The position numbers and the translations under genes were made by a program. From Verrucomicrobiia bacterium (GTDB lineage: Bacteria; Verrucomicrobiota; Verrucomicrobiia; Verrucomicrobiales; DEV007), in NCBI GenBank assembly GCA_030427505.1, contig JAUICH010000004.1, positions 1 to 64,000 on the forward strand: a stretch of DNA of 64,000 nt. The letters are read 5' to 3'. The first letter of the stretch is position 1. Each line of letters starts with the position of its first letter. The notes beneath the pieces were generated by a model. That model saw only the letters and a list, made by a program, of their open reading frames with translations. It made no database searches and was not told where the DNA came from. This document shows, one piece after another, positions 19,545 through 27,717 of the stretch.

Positions 19545-20436
19545 GAGTGCGAGTCTTGCCCTTCGCGGCGTTTTTCTCAATAAAAGACACGATCATTCCC
19601 GCCACGTCTTTACCCGTAGCAGTTTCCACGCCTTCCAGACCGGGCGAAGAGTTGACCTCCATGACCACGGGGCCGTGGTTGGAACGGAGGATGTCCACCC
19701 CCGCCACGTTCAGGCCCATGATGTTTGCGGCCCTCACGGCGGTGGAGCGCTCTTCTGGGGTGATCTTGACCACTGAGGCGGAGCCGCCCCGGTGCAGGTT
19801 GGACCGGAACTCCCCTTCCTTGGCCTGGCGCTTGATGGCCGCCACGACTTTCTCGCCCACCACCAGGCAGCGAATGTCCGCGCCGCCGGCCTCGGCGATG
19901 AATTCCTGGACCAGGATGTTCGCGTTCAGCCCCCGGAAGGCTTCGATGACGCTCTCGGCGGCCTTGGTGGTTTCGGCCAGCACCACGCCGACACCCTGGG
20001 TGCCTTCCAGCAGCTTGATCACCAGCGGCGCGCCCCCACAGATGGAGATGAGGTTTTTGGACGCCCGGGTGTCGTGGGCAAAGGTGGTGACCGGCAGGCC
20101 AATGCCTTTCCGCGCCAGCAGTTGCAGGCTGCGCAGCTTGTCCCGGGAACGGGACACGGCCACGGATTCATTGAGGCTGTAGACGCCCATCATTTCGAAC
20201 TGGCGGACGACGGCACAGCCGTAAAAGGTGTGGGACGCGCCCACCCGGGGAATGATGGCGTCGTATCCGGCCAATTCGTCATCTCCCAGGTAAATCGAAG
20301 GCCGGTGGGAGGTGATGTTCATGTGGCACCGCAAATAGTCGATGACTTTCACCTCATGACCGCGCTCTTTGCAGGCGCGAACCAAACTTTGCGTGGAGTA
20401 TAGATTTCTGTTTCTGGAAAGAATTCCGATACGCAT
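19531..20436 (-). CDS. rimK: RimK-type ATP-grasp glutamate ligase
   Basis: The 301 residues match RimK, the ATP-grasp enzyme that adds glutamates to the C-terminus of ribosomal protein S6 and can make poly-glutamate. Recognisable features are the N-terminal [38 protein letters not shown], the ATP-grasp lysine stretch [20 protein letters not shown], the DIRCLVVG core and the metal-binding [12 protein letters not shown] near the end. An AGGAGG Shine-Dalgarno sits 4 bases before the ATG at 20436. It is flanked by a RimB-like protease upstream and an M14 hydrolase downstream, all on the minus strand. Substrate specificity (S6 or another protein) cannot be told from sequence. Confidence 0.92.
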   Translation of the reverse strand: MRIGILSRNRNLYSTQSLVRACKERGHEVKVIDYLRCHMNITSHRPSIYLGDDELAGYDAIIPRVGASHTFYGCAVVRQFEMMGVYSLNESVAVSRSRDKLRSLQLLARKGIGLPVTTFAHDTRASKNLISICGGAPLVIKLLEGTQGVGVVLAETTKAAESVIEAFRGLNANILVQEFIAEAGGADIRCLVVGEKVVAAIKRQAKEGEFRSNLHRGGSASVVKITPEERSTAVRAANIMGLNVAGVDILRSNHGPVVMEVNSSPGLEGVETATGKDVAGMIVSFIEKNAAKGKTRTRGKG

Positions 20437-20499
20437 GGGGCCTCCTATGGGGGTGGAAATGGTAGCAGAGCGTTTGCTTTATTGTGGGTTCGTTTCGAA

Positions 20500-21051
20500 T
20501 CAGGGATTGGGGCTGGCGTATTTGCCCGACAAGTCTCCGCCCATCAAGTAAGAAGATCGGGGGTCTACCAGAAATCTCCCTCTCAGGGCGTGGCGGCCGA
20601 GTAACATCCTGAATTTCATGTTCTCGCGGTTGGTCAGACTCAGCTGAATGAACCAGCTGAACCCACCCAGGAGAGCCTTGGTCCGGATGAAGGGACGGCG
20701 CTCCACATGACCGCCGGAGTCTTTCACCTCCCGGTAGTCGATAACCTGGGAGACGCATTCCATCTCCAGGTCGCCGCGGTGGGTCAGAGGATGGAGGTGA
20801 AACTTCACCCACTCATTCCCGTCTTTCTCGAAAATCTCGAAATCGTGAGTATGAAGGGCGGAGGTGCGGGCGCCGGTATCCACCTTGGCCTTGATGCCGG
20901 GAATTCCCAGGTCCGGAAATTCCAGCCACTCGCGCCATCCCACCACCAGCTTCTCCGACCCCGGATCTTTCCGGGGACGTTCCAGGCTGGCGGGCCAAGT
21001 TTCAGGTGGTCCCAATTCCCGAATAACCGGGGCTGCCGTGTAGATCGCCAT
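20500..21051 (-). CDS. rimB: RimB-like retropepsin-fold protease (ATP-dependent zinc protease family)
   Basis: This protein of 183 residues has the family signature KVDTGARTSALH, with the catalytic-type Asp-Thr-Gly of retropepsins, and a later segment MLLGRHALRGRFLVDP typical of the family usually annotated as ATP-dependent zinc protease. In Pseudomonas the same family (RimB) is encoded with RimK and acts on the glutamylation system. The N-terminal 35 residues before VGWREWLEFPDLGI are outside the core domain. It starts the operon, 63 bases before rimK. The gene is divergent from the ECF sigma gene at 21223, and the 170 bases between them should hold both promoters. Confidence 0.85.
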   Translation of the reverse strand: MAIYTAAPVIRELGPPETWPASLERPRKDPGSEKLVVGWREWLEFPDLGIPGIKAKVDTGARTSALHTHDFEIFEKDGNEWVKFHLHPLTHRGDLEMECVSQVIDYREVKDSGGHVERRPFIRTKALLGGFSWFIQLSLTNRENMKFRMLLGRHALRGRFLVDPRSSYLMGGDLSGKYASPNP

Positions 21052-21222
21052 GCGGCCAAGAATAACGGGACCCGTTAAAATTGCGAACCCGCAGGGCGAT
21101 TTTTTGGCTGGTTTCGCCCCAGGGACGCGGGAACTCCATGGCGCCGAAACCCTTACCGGTGAAAATTTCCTGACTTTTTTCGGGCAATCTGTCCGGCGAC
21201 GGGAGTTAAAAGGGTAGACCGC

Positions 21223-21765
21223 ATGGCGAACCCCTCCTCCAACGACGCGCTTTACGAAGCTTTCGTGCTCGAGTTTTCCCGGGCCGAGCCGGGCCTGAGA
21301 GCTTTTGTGCGCTCCCTCGTGCCCACCTGGGAGGACGCGGACGAGGTGGTGCAGAATACCAGCCTGGTGCTGTGGAAAAAATTCCCGGAGTTCGAGCCGG
21401 GCACGGAATTCGGAAGATGGGCCGCCGTCATCGCCCGGTTCGAGGTCTTAAAATACCGGCGCACCCGGGCGCGGGACCGGCATGTCTTCAGCGAGGACCT
21501 GGTGGAGATCCTGGCCGACGAGTTTGACGAGGAAAGCGAAACGCTCCAGCGGGAACGGAATGCCCTGGAAACTTGCCTGCGTAAGCTGCCGGACCATCAG
21601 CGTCGGCTGGTGAAGTCCGCCTACGCACCCGGCAGGACCATTCGCGAAGTGGCGGAAGAACTCGGCAAGTCCGCCACAGCCTTTTATAAAACGCTGAACC
21701 GCATCCGGCAAACCTTGCTGGACTGCATCGAGCGCACGCTGAAGGAGGAGGGCCACGCGGTATGA
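21223..21765 (+). CDS. ECF-type RNA polymerase sigma factor
   Basis: At 180 residues this is the usual ECF size. Region 2 is visible around residues 25-75 (LRAFVRSLVPTWEDADEVVQNTSLVLWKK, then FGRWAAVIARFEVLKYRRTR). Region 4 with its helix-turn-helix is at about 120-175 (LPDHQRRLVKSAYAPGRTIREVAEELGKSATAFYKTLNRIR). The wording is close to the Planctomycetes/Verrucomicrobia family in which sigma is encoded beside a FecR-domain protein. Its stop overlaps the next start (ATGA at 21762-21765), so the two are translationally coupled. It probably directs transcription of the downstream module and of itself. Confidence 0.93.
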   Translation: MANPSSNDALYEAFVLEFSRAEPGLRAFVRSLVPTWEDADEVVQNTSLVLWKKFPEFEPGTEFGRWAAVIARFEVLKYRRTRARDRHVFSEDLVEILADEFDEESETLQRERNALETCLRKLPDHQRRLVKSAYAPGRTIREVAEELGKSATAFYKTLNRIRQTLLDCIERTLKEEGHAV

Positions 21766-23372
21766 GCGCTCCCGGCGACAGAGAGCTTCAGGAGTGGATC
21801 GCCGCCTACTGCGACGGGCGGATCGGCGCGGAGGATTTTTCACTCCTGGAAACCCGGCTGCGGGAGGACCCGGAGGCCCGCCGCCTCTACCGGCGCTATC
21901 TGAACCTGGACGCGGCCCTTCAGGATTCTTCGGAGGACGAAGAATCCCAGGCGTGGCAATCACCCGGCAACCCAGCCCACGACCGGAAAGTGGTGACTGG
22001 CCCCTGGGTCTGGGGGCTCGGCACGGCTTTGGCGGCGGCTCTCGCGCTGAGTCTGATCCTCATATTTGCCCGATCCGGCGCGGGACCGGAACCGGCGGAG
22101 ACGATGGCGGAAGGTTTCGCCATTTTGACCGAGACGGTGGACTTGGTCTGGGGAACTCCCAGCGAACCGGGCGCGGTCTTCCGCCGGGGCGATACCCTGG
22201 CGGCGGAGCACCTGCGTTTTGAGTCCGGGCTGGCTCAGATTGAATTCTTCGGCGGCGCCACGGTCATTCTGGAAGGCCAGGTGGATTTCGAGATCGTCTC
22301 GCCCACGGAAGCCTTTCTCCACGGCGGACGGCTCCGGGCCACCGCGCCGCCCGCCGCGCGCGGATTCATCATTCGCACGCCGGACATTAAGGTGGTGGAT
22401 CTGGGAACGGAGTTCGCCATCGATTCCTCGGCGGGCCGCTCGGAGATTCACGTGCTGGATGGCGAGGTGGAATTCGAAGGCGCGGACGGGAACCGCCACC
22501 GCGCGGTGAAGGGCGAGGCCTTTGCCTATTCCCAGGATCAGACCGCGCCCCAGAGCATTCCGGCGGACGCGGGCGGGTTCACGGGTGTGGCGGACCTGGA
22601 CCAGCGGTCGCAGCACTCCGCCCAGAAGGGCTACGAACGCTGGGCGGCCTTCTCCCAGAAACGGCGCCAGGACCCGCGTCTGATTACGTACTACGCCTTT
22701 GACGAACCCGGCACCTGGGACCGCGTGCTGCGGAACTCTCAGGCTCCCCGGAACCCGGAACAGGACGGCGCCATCGTCGGCGCGATGCGTTTCCCCGGGC
22801 GCTGGGACTACCCGAAGAGCGCGCTGGAGTTCAAGCGCACCGGCAGCCGGGTCCGGGTGTTCATCCCGGGCGAATTCACCTCGCTGACCTTCACCTGCTG
22901 GGCGCGGGTGGACAGCCTGGACCGGAAATACAATGCGCTGTTCCTGGCGGATAATTATCAGCCCGGCGAACCGCACTGGCAGTTCCAGGAAGACGGGCGC
23001 CTCATGTACTCCATGAAGATCCGCGAGGAAGGAAAGATGAGGAACTACATCTACTACACCCCACCGGTGTGGGACATCTCCCTGAGCGGCCAGTGGATGC
23101 ACTTGGCGGCGGTCTTTGACGCCAGCACGCAGACGGTGATCCAATATGTGAATGGAAAGGAAGTCAGCCGGGAACGCGCCCAAAAAGACGCGGAGGTCCA
23201 CACCACCCGCATCGGCGCGGGCGAGATCGGCAACTGGGGCCTGCCCACCAAGGACGATCCCTGGTTCGCGGTGCGCAACCTGAACGGCGCCATTGACGAG
23301 TTTGCCATCTATTCCGCCGCCTTGGAGGGAGCGGAGATCCGTGAGATATTCGAACAAGGAACCCCCTACTGA
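21762..23372 (+). CDS. FecR-domain membrane regulator with C-terminal LamG-like domain
   Basis: This 536-residue protein has an N-terminal cytosolic part of about 80 residues (ELQEWIAAYCDGRIG..., DPEARRLYRRYLNLD), which resembles anti-sigma N-termini in PVC bacteria. One membrane segment follows at about 83-104, then a FecR domain at about 120-270 (GGATVILEGQVDFEIVSPTEAFLHGGRL, IRTPDIKVVDLGTEFAI, VLDGEVEF). From about 300 to the end is a concanavalin/LamG-like beta-sandwich (ITYYAFDEPGTWDRVLRNS, FTCWARVDSL, GAIDEFAIYSAALE). The topology suggests a sensor that binds a carbohydrate or protein outside and controls the sigma factor inside. It overlaps the sigma gene by four bases. Confidence 0.88.
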   Translation: MSAPGDRELQEWIAAYCDGRIGAEDFSLLETRLREDPEARRLYRRYLNLDAALQDSSEDEESQAWQSPGNPAHDRKVVTGPWVWGLGTALAAALALSLILIFARSGAGPEPAETMAEGFAILTETVDLVWGTPSEPGAVFRRGDTLAAEHLRFESGLAQIEFFGGATVILEGQVDFEIVSPTEAFLHGGRLRATAPPAARGFIIRTPDIKVVDLGTEFAIDSSAGRSEIHVLDGEVEFEGADGNRHRAVKGEAFAYSQDQTAPQSIPADAGGFTGVADLDQRSQHSAQKGYERWAAFSQKRRQDPRLITYYAFDEPGTWDRVLRNSQAPRNPEQDGAIVGAMRFPGRWDYPKSALEFKRTGSRVRVFIPGEFTSLTFTCWARVDSLDRKYNALFLADNYQPGEPHWQFQEDGRLMYSMKIREEGKMRNYIYYTPPVWDISLSGQWMHLAAVFDASTQTVIQYVNGKEVSRERAQKDAEVHTTRIGAGEIGNWGLPTKDDPWFAVRNLNGAIDEFAIYSAALEGAEIREIFEQGTPY

Positions 23373-23382
23373 TACCCCCAGT

Positions 23383-26184
23383 ATGCCGAACCTGTCTTTC
23401 TTCAGAACGAAACGCCGGACCCGGCGCGGAGCCGCGCTGGTCTCCGCCGCCGTCTTTTCTCTTACCTTGGCCGGGCTCACGGGCTCTGTCATAGCCGCCG
23501 AAAAAGAAGCGGAGCCGGACGCGGGCGAAAAGCTTTTTGCCCTGCAAGTTAAACCGCTGCTGACAGAGAAGTGCCTGGCCTGCCACGGGAAAGACCCAGA
23601 CAAGATCAAGGGCGACTTCGACCTGTCCACCTTGGAAAGCCTGAAGAAAGGCGGCGAGACCTTCGGCCACGAGGTGCTGATCCCCGGCGATGCCGCCGCC
23701 AGCATTCTCTACACCACGGTAACGCGTGAGGAGGAAGACTATGAGATGCCGCCCAAGGAAGCGGAGAAACTCACCCAGGAAGAAACCTGGCTGATCCGCG
23801 ACTGGATCGACTCGGGCGCGCCCTGGCCGGATGAGGACCGGATCGCCTGGATTCAGGAGAACTTCGCGGAAGGGGTGATCGTGAAAACCAGCGGCGGCCT
23901 GGCGGACGAGTGGACCTATCGGCGTTATCAGCCGGAAAATCTCTGGGCCTACCAGCCAGTGACCAAGCCAGAAACTGGGGAGCGGGTGGACGACTTCATC
24001 GACGCGAAGCTCACAACCGCCAGACTGGAACCGGCCCCGGCGGCGGACCGCCGCACCTTGATCCGCCGCGTGACGCTGGACCTGCTGGGCCTGCCACCCT
24101 CGCCGGAGGAGGTGAAGGCTTTTGTGAACGATCCCCGCCCGGACGAGGAAGCCTTTGCCAGTCTGGTCGATCAGCTTCTGGCCAGCCCGCACTATGGCGA
24201 ACAGTGGGGCCGCCATTGGCTGGACGTGGTGCGCTACGCGGATTCCTCCGGCTTCGCCAACGACTACGAGCGGCCCAATGCCTGGCGTTACCGGGACTAT
24301 GTGATCCGCAGTTTTAACGATGACAAACCTTACGATCAGTTCATCCGCGAACAGATCGCCGGCGATGAGATTGATCGCGACGATCCCGAAATGCTGATCG
24401 CCGCGGGTTTCCTGCGGATGGGTCCCTGGGAGCACACCGGCATGAGCGTGGCGAAAGTCACGCGGCAACAGTTCCTGGACGACATCACGGACTCCGTCGG
24501 CCAGGTCTTCCTGGCGCACGCGCTGCAATGCGCCCGCTGTCACGACCACAAGTTCGATCCGGTGCCGACGCGCGACTACTATTCCCTCCAGGCTTGCTTC
24601 GCGACCACGCAGTTCGCTGACGTGAAAACCGAGTGGGTCCCAGGTGAGAATCTGGACGGGATGGAGGAAGACAAGCACTACCACACCCTGGCGAGCCGCC
24701 AAAATCAAGCGACTCTCGCCAAGCTGGCGGAGATCGAAGCGGCAAACGACTTGGCCTTTTTCCAGGAACGGGGCCTGCCTTACAAGAACCGGCAGGAGGC
24801 TAAGAAAGCCGGTGCACCAAAAGAAGATATTCCCAGCGGCAACAACTTCACCAATCCCGACGAATTTGGCCAGGAACGCATTGCGCGAAAATGGAATACC
24901 CGGTTCGACTGGGAATTCGACCGCTACAAGCCCGTGGCTTTCACGGTTTACAATGGCAAGACGCGGAATCCCAAGATGTATAGCCCGCAGCGGATGCCGG
25001 AAGACCCGATGGGCGAAGGCGAACTGGAGCGGACCGCCATCCTCACCGGCGGCGATCCGTTTTCGCCTGGGCAGAAAGTGTCTCCCGGTCCCCTCAGCGC
25101 GGTACCCGGCGCGCTGGACGTGAAGTTTCCCAAGACCGTGAACGGACGCCGCACCGCTCTGGCGGACTGGATCGCGGACCCGGACAATTCGCTGACGGCC
25201 CGTGTCATGGTGAACCGCGTCTGGACCTGGCACCTCGGTCAGGGCATCGCGGGAAATCCGAATAACTTCGGCGCCACGGGCAAGAAACCCACCCACCCCG
25301 AACTGCTTGACTGGCTGGCCACGGAATTCATCGAAAGCGGCTGGTCCGTGAAGCACCTCCACCGGCTTATCCTGAATTCCGACGCCTGGCGACGGTCCTC
25401 CGAACATCCGGACCATGACAAGCTGCGGGAGAAAGACCCGAACCACCAACTTTACGCCACCTTCATTCCCCGGCGGCTGGAGGCGGAAGAGATCCGCGAC
25501 CTGATGCTGGCCTGCTCCGGCGAGTTGAATCCAGAACTCGGCGGCATTCCGATCCGCCCGGACATCAACCTGGAAGCCGCGCTGCAGCCCCGGATGATCA
25601 TGGGCACCTTTGCCCCCAGCTATCAGCCCAATCCCGAACCTGAACGCCGCAACCGCCGCTCCATCTACGCCCACAAGATCCGCGGCCTGCGCGATCCCTT
25701 CATGGAGACCTTCAACCAGCCCGGCCCGGACAAGTCCTGCGAGTTGCGGGACATGTCGAACGTGACGCCGCAGGTCTTCATGCTGTTCAACAGCCAGGAG
25801 TCCTACGACCGCTCGCTGGCCCTGGCCAACCGCCTGGTCGCGGAAACCTCGGGCGACGATGAAGCCGCCATTCAAATGGCATTCCAAACCGTGTATGGAC
25901 GCCCGGCGGAGCCGGAGGAACTGGACGCCACGCTGAGCCATTGGCGAGCCCTGACCGAACAACAGAAGACGGCGAGCCCGAAACCCCTGGAACTCCCCGT
26001 GACGGTGGAGCGCCGCGCCAATGAGGAAAACACGGGCAAAGTCTTTTCCTTCACTGAAAAACTCTTCGCCCTGGAAGACTACGTTCCCGATCTGCAAGGC
26101 TGCGAGGTGGATGCCCGGACGAGGGCACTGGCGGACGTCTGCCTGGTCCTGTTTAACTCCAACGAGTTTATCTACGTTTACTAA
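23383..26184 (+). CDS. PSD1 and planctomycete cytochrome C domain protein (DUF1549/DUF1553)
   Basis: This secreted protein of about 933 residues starts at the ATG at 23383, which sits just before a signal peptide (basic RTKRRTRR then AALVSAAVFSLTLAG) and 10 bases after the previous stop; the frame is open further upstream to 23293. A single c-type heme motif CLACH lies at residues 64-68. A DUF1549 (PSCyt2) region follows (DDFIDAKLTTARLEPAPAA, RRVTLDLLGLPPSPEEV). The C-terminal DUF1553 (PSD1) region is clear (RTALADWIADPDNSLTARVM, VNRVWTWHLGQGI). Such proteins are hallmarks of Planctomycetes and Verrucomicrobia and are nearly always followed by a DUF1501 gene, as here. The biochemical role is not established; a periplasmic redox function in polysaccharide use is commonly inferred. 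Confidence 0.93.
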   Translation: MPNLSFFRTKRRTRRGAALVSAAVFSLTLAGLTGSVIAAEKEAEPDAGEKLFALQVKPLLTEKCLACHGKDPDKIKGDFDLSTLESLKKGGETFGHEVLIPGDAAASILYTTVTREEEDYEMPPKEAEKLTQEETWLIRDWIDSGAPWPDEDRIAWIQENFAEGVIVKTSGGLADEWTYRRYQPENLWAYQPVTKPETGERVDDFIDAKLTTARLEPAPAADRRTLIRRVTLDLLGLPPSPEEVKAFVNDPRPDEEAFASLVDQLLASPHYGEQWGRHWLDVVRYADSSGFANDYERPNAWRYRDYVIRSFNDDKPYDQFIREQIAGDEIDRDDPEMLIAAGFLRMGPWEHTGMSVAKVTRQQFLDDITDSVGQVFLAHALQCARCHDHKFDPVPTRDYYSLQACFATTQFADVKTEWVPGENLDGMEEDKHYHTLASRQNQATLAKLAEIEAANDLAFFQERGLPYKNRQEAKKAGAPKEDIPSGNNFTNPDEFGQERIARKWNTRFDWEFDRYKPVAFTVYNGKTRNPKMYSPQRMPEDPMGEGELERTAILTGGDPFSPGQKVSPGPLSAVPGALDVKFPKTVNGRRTALADWIADPDNSLTARVMVNRVWTWHLGQGIAGNPNNFGATGKKPTHPELLDWLATEFIESGWSVKHLHRLILNSDAWRRSSEHPDHDKLREKDPNHQLYATFIPRRLEAEEIRDLMLACSGELNPELGGIPIRPDINLEAALQPRMIMGTFAPSYQPNPEPERRNRRSIYAHKIRGLRDPFMETFNQPGPDKSCELRDMSNVTPQVFMLFNSQESYDRSLALANRLVAETSGDDEAAIQMAFQTVYGRPAEPEELDATLSHWRALTEQQKTASPKPLELPVTVERRANEENTGKVFSFTEKLFALEDYVPDLQGCEVDARTRALADVCLVLFNSNEFIYVY

Positions 26185-26244
26185 AGCCCGGCGCCTTCCT
26201 TCCTTTTTTCCTAAGAAACCCTCCCCCATTCCGAGGACTCGAAC

Positions 26245-27675
26245 ATGAAAAGAACTTCCCCTCCCAAGCACCTGTCTCTCGGCAGCCTGCCCCGGCGCGA
26301 CTTTCTCTATGGCCTGACGGCCAGCCTGGGCAGCGTGGCGTTTTCCTCTCTCCTCGGCAAGGAAGCCCAGGCGGCGGCGGGCGCGACCGCGAAGATCGCG
26401 CACTTTCCCCAGGCCCGGGCGAAGCACTGCATCTTTCTCTATATGGAGGGCGGCCCCAGTCACCTGGACACCTTTGACCCGAAGCCGAAGCTGAAAGACC
26501 TGCACCTCCAGGAGTTCAATCGCTCCGGCGAAAAGCAGTCCGCCATGTCCAGCGGAAAACGCTACTACGTGCAGAGCCCCTTTGAGTTCATCAAGGCGGG
26601 CGAGTCCGGCGCGGACATGTGCACGCTGTGGGAAAACCTGAAGGACGTGGCCGACGACATCTGCTTCTATCGCGGCTGCCAGGTGGAATCGGTCAACCAC
26701 CCCACGGCCAACTATCACGTAAATACGGGCAACCAGTTCGGCGGCGATCCGGCCATAGGCTCCTGGGTGACCTATGGCCTGGGTTCGGAAAACGAAGACC
26801 TGCCCGGCTTCATCGTCCTGCCGGAACTGGCTCACCCGCAGGGCGGCGCTTCGAACTGGTCCAATGGCTACCTGCCAACCAACTTTCAGGGCACGCCGCT
26901 ACGGCCCACGGGCAGTCCCATCCTGGACCTGAGCCCTCCGCCCGGCGTCACCACGGAACGCCAGCGGAAAAACCTGGACCTCCTCCAGAGTCTCAACCAA
27001 AAGCACGCCGCCAAGCACCCGGGACATGGCGATCTCTCGGCCCGCATGGAAAACTACGAACTGGCCTTCCGCATGCAGATGCAGGTGCCGGACATCGTGG
27101 ACATCAGCCAGGAAAGCGCCCAGACGCAAGCCATGTATGGCATCGGTGAAGAACCCACCGACAGTTTCGGACGCCGCTGTCTCCTGGCGCGGAAGCTGGT
27201 CGAAAGCGGGGTTCGCTTCGTCCAGGTCTATGCCAGCACCTGGGACTCGCACGACTACATCGCCAAGGCGCACGGCGCGCTCATTCCCTCCGTGGACAAA
27301 CCGATTGCCGCCCTGATCAAGGACCTGAAACAGCGTGGCCTGCTGGATGAAACGCTTATCGTCTGGATGGGAGAATTTGGCCGCACCCCGGACAACGGCA
27401 TCCGCGGCGGCGGCCTGGCCTATGGACGGGACCACAACCCCGACGCCATGACCGTCTGGCTGGCGGGCGGCGGCTGCAATGCCGGACACACCGTCGGCGC
27501 CACGGATGAGATCGGTGCCTCTGCGGTGGACAACGTGCACCACATCCGCGACTTCCACGTGACGTTGCTGCGCCTGCTGGGACTGGATGACAACAAGCTG
27601 ACCTACTACCACGCCGGCCGCTTCAAGCAGCTTTCCCAGTTCGGCGGTCAGATTATTCCGGAGTTGATCGCCTGA
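26245..27675 (+). CDS. DUF1501 protein, Tat-exported
   Basis: This 476-residue member of the DUF1501 family is related to the alkaline phosphatase/sulfatase superfamily. Its N-terminus has a Tat signal (LPRRDFLYGLTASLGSVAFS). Family landmarks include FLYMEGGPSHLDTFDPKP near the start of the mature protein, VNHPTANYHVNTGNQ, ESGVRFVQVYA, TWDSHD, and near the end LIVWMGEFGRTP and GRDHNPDAMTVWLAGGG. It lies 60 bases after the PSD1 gene, with GAGGA as a possible ribosome site, and the pair surely acts together. Like its partner, its exact reaction is unknown. Confidence 0.93.
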   Translation: MKRTSPPKHLSLGSLPRRDFLYGLTASLGSVAFSSLLGKEAQAAAGATAKIAHFPQARAKHCIFLYMEGGPSHLDTFDPKPKLKDLHLQEFNRSGEKQSAMSSGKRYYVQSPFEFIKAGESGADMCTLWENLKDVADDICFYRGCQVESVNHPTANYHVNTGNQFGGDPAIGSWVTYGLGSENEDLPGFIVLPELAHPQGGASNWSNGYLPTNFQGTPLRPTGSPILDLSPPPGVTTERQRKNLDLLQSLNQKHAAKHPGHGDLSARMENYELAFRMQMQVPDIVDISQESAQTQAMYGIGEEPTDSFGRRCLLARKLVESGVRFVQVYASTWDSHDYIAKAHGALIPSVDKPIAALIKDLKQRGLLDETLIVWMGEFGRTPDNGIRGGGLAYGRDHNPDAMTVWLAGGGCNAGHTVGATDEIGASAVDNVHHIRDFHVTLLRLLGLDDNKLTYYHAGRFKQLSQFGGQIIPELIA

Positions 27676-27717
27676 GGCCACGCTGCTTTCTTTCAACTCC
27701 CCAAAATTCCCCCATCC

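Noticed and set aside
21960-23705. A 581-residue minus-strand open frame opposite the FecR gene
   Set aside because: It overlaps a clear FecR/LamG protein in the other direction and shows no family features.
23164-26835. A 1,223-residue minus-strand open frame opposite the PSD1 and DUF1501 genes
   Set aside because: The plus strand matches well-known families over the same bases. The minus frame is a GC-rich shadow with no recognisable motif.
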